Source: Bryobacterales bacterium (GTDB lineage: Bacteria; Acidobacteriota; Terriglobia; Bryobacterales; Bryobacteraceae). From it: 7,209 bases of DNA. Below, one piece after another: positions 5,960-7,209 of the stretch (its first letter is position 1; each line of letters opens with the position of its first letter). The stretch lies in assembly GCA_003164075.1 (NCBI GenBank), contig PLRZ01000076.1, positions 1-7,209 on the forward strand. The letters are read 5' to 3'. Under the pieces are notes generated by a model. That model was not told the DNA's origin. It searched no databases and saw only the letters and a program-made list of their open reading frames with translations. The position numbers and the translations under genes are program-made.

Positions 5960-7209
5960 CGGTACTCATCCGACGGGCCTGGAGGATTTCCCCGCCATTC
6001 GGAAGGAACTCGACCGGTGCATGAAGTGCGGCTTCTGCATGTCGGTGTGCCCGGTCTATGCGTCGGAAAAACGCGAGGGTGCGGTGGCGCGCGGCAAAAT
6101 CGTCATCGCGGAAGCCGTGCTCTCCGGCGACCTCGCACTCGACGACCGGGAAGTCGTCGATACGCTTTTCGATTGCCTGGTCTGCAAGTCGTGCATGCAG
6201 AACTGCCCTTCGGGCGTGCAGTTCGACCGCATCATGCTGGCTCTTCGCGCCGCCATCGTGAAGAAGAACGGGCTGCCGTGGCTGAAGACCGCGATCTTCG
6301 CGGGGCTCAAATCGCCCCTGGCGATGGATGGGGCCATGAAGGTGGGCGCGTTGCTGCAGGGCTTGGTGTTTCGCGAGGATTTGCGGTTGCGAGCCATTTC
6401 TCCGCGCTCGCCATTCGCCATTCTGGGCCAGCACGCCGGCTTCGATAAGGATCGTCTGTTCCCGGCGCCCACCACTCATCCCTTGCGCGAGCGCGTGCCG
6501 CGGCTGATTCCGGCGGCGGATTCCAAAATGCGCGTGGCCTTCTTCACGGGCTGCTCGTTCCACTACTTCTACCCGGGAGCGGGCCTCGACCTGATCGACG
6601 TGTTGACCGAAAACCACGTGGAAGTGGCCGTCCCCAGGGAGCAGCAGTGCTGCGGAATTCCGGCGCTGGTGCACGGCGATGTGGAGACCGCGCGGACGCT
6701 GGCGCGGCGGAATATCGACGCCATGGAGCACAGCGGCGCGGAGTACATCGTCACCGGCTGCGGCTCCTGCGGCGGCGCCTGGCAGCATGAGTTCGCACAC
6801 TTGCTCGGCGACGATCCTGTGTACGGCCCGAAGGCGGCTTACTGGAGCGCGCGCACGTTCGATATTTCCACGCTCCTGACGAGCATCGTCCAATACCGCA
6901 TTCCGCGGGGGAGGGTGGATGCGGTGGTGACGTACCACGACTCCTGCCACCTGAAAAAGTCGATGCAGGTTTTCCGCGAGCCGCGCGAGATTCTCGGCGC
7001 CATCCCCGGTGTGATCTTCAAGGAGATGGCGCGGTCCGATGCCTGCTGTGGAAGCGGCGGGTCGTATGGCCTGACCCACTCCGCGACGTCCGCAAGCATC
7101 GCGGAGCGAAAGGCTACCGACGCTGCCGGCACGGGCGCCAGCACCATCGCGACGGGCTGCCCGGCGTGCATGATGCAGCTATTGGACAGCACCCACCGCT
7201 TCGGGAGCA
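5949..7209 (+). CDS. glcF: Iron-sulfur subunit of glycolate-type dehydrogenase, GlcF family (3' end cut off)
   Basis: Electron-transfer partner of GlcD, predicted to carry electrons from the flavin toward the respiratory quinone pool at the inner face of the membrane. The frame is open from ATG 5949 to the window edge (420 codons); E. coli GlcF has 407 residues, so probably only a short C-terminal piece is missing. Two ferredoxin-type [4Fe-4S] motifs are complete: Cys24, 27, 30, 34-Pro and Cys76, 79, 82, 86-Pro. Two cysteine-rich CCG domains follow: Cys234-Cys235-Gly with Cys271 and Cys274, then HDSCH at 330-334, Cys366-Cys367-Gly and Cys404/Cys407. This is the layout of GlcF and related (LutA/LldE, heterodisulfide-reductase-like) proteins. 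AAAGAGA six bases before the start is a weak ribosome binding site, and the 11-base overlap with glcD suggests translational coupling. No GlcE-like subunit lies between the two genes. Confidence 0.92.
   Translation, partial: MPADGTHPTGLEDFPAIRKELDRCMKCGFCMSVCPVYASEKREGAVARGKIVIAEAVLSGDLALDDREVVDTLFDCLVCKSCMQNCPSGVQFDRIMLALRAAIVKKNGLPWLKTAIFAGLKSPLAMDGAMKVGALLQGLVFREDLRLRAISPRSPFAILGQHAGFDKDRLFPAPTTHPLRERVPRLIPAADSKMRVAFFTGCSFHYFYPGAGLDLIDVLTENHVEVAVPREQQCCGIPALVHGDVETARTLARRNIDAMEHSGAEYIVTGCGSCGGAWQHEFAHLLGDDPVYGPKAAYWSARTFDISTLLTSIVQYRIPRGRVDAVVTYHDSCHLKKSMQVFREPREILGAIPGVIFKEMARSDACCGSGGSYGLTHSATSASIAERKATDAAGTGASTIATGCPACMMQLLDSTHRFGS

Noticed and set aside
5880..7079. 399-codon open frame on the minus strand opposite glcF
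   Set aside because: The plus strand here encodes GlcF with every expected cysteine motif; the minus frame is a compositional shadow.

Overview
The window is GC-rich bacterial chromosome carrying genes for two- and four-carbon organic acid metabolism. There are four protein-coding genes. A malic enzyme (maeB) lies on the minus strand. Divergent from it is a C4-dicarboxylate transporter (dctA). About 550 bases downstream is a two-gene operon, glcD-glcF, for an FAD / iron-sulfur 2-hydroxy-acid (glycolate-type) dehydrogenase; glcF runs off the right edge. No tRNA, rRNA, CRISPR array, insertion sequence or phage gene was seen. The high GC content, the style of the proteins and a GGCTGAAGCC-type extragenic hairpin before glcD suggest an Acidobacteriota (Solibacter/Bryobacter-like) chromosome. 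That assignment is an inference from memory and is not proved by the sequence.

Layout. Positions 1-106 lie downstream of maeB and show no convincing gene or terminator. maeB occupies 107-2395 (minus). Between it and dctA (2639-4003, plus) is a 243-base divergent control region. It holds a consensus TATAAT box for maeB, a weaker candidate promoter for dctA, a perfect-arm inverted repeat, and two copies of a TGTTTT(A/G)CC motif. Positions 4004-4552 are a long stretch without a convincing gene. It contains two more copies of the same motif, a good promoter candidate, an 18-bp perfect palindrome, a doubtful 47-codon reading frame and a bipartite hairpin repeat. glcD (4553-5959) and glcF (5949 to the window end) overlap by 11 bases.

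How the genes fit together. DctA would import malate, succinate or fumarate. MaeB would convert malate to pyruvate with NADPH formation, feeding acetyl-CoA and gluconeogenesis during growth on organic acids. GlcD/GlcF would oxidise glycolate (or D-lactate or a related 2-hydroxy acid) and pass electrons to the respiratory chain; glyoxylate made from glycolate can be turned into malate by malate synthase, linking the two halves. The shared upstream motif hints at joint regulation but could be chance. I see no clearly novel biological system. The points most worth checking are the regulatory sites in the two intergenic regions and the hairpin repeat.
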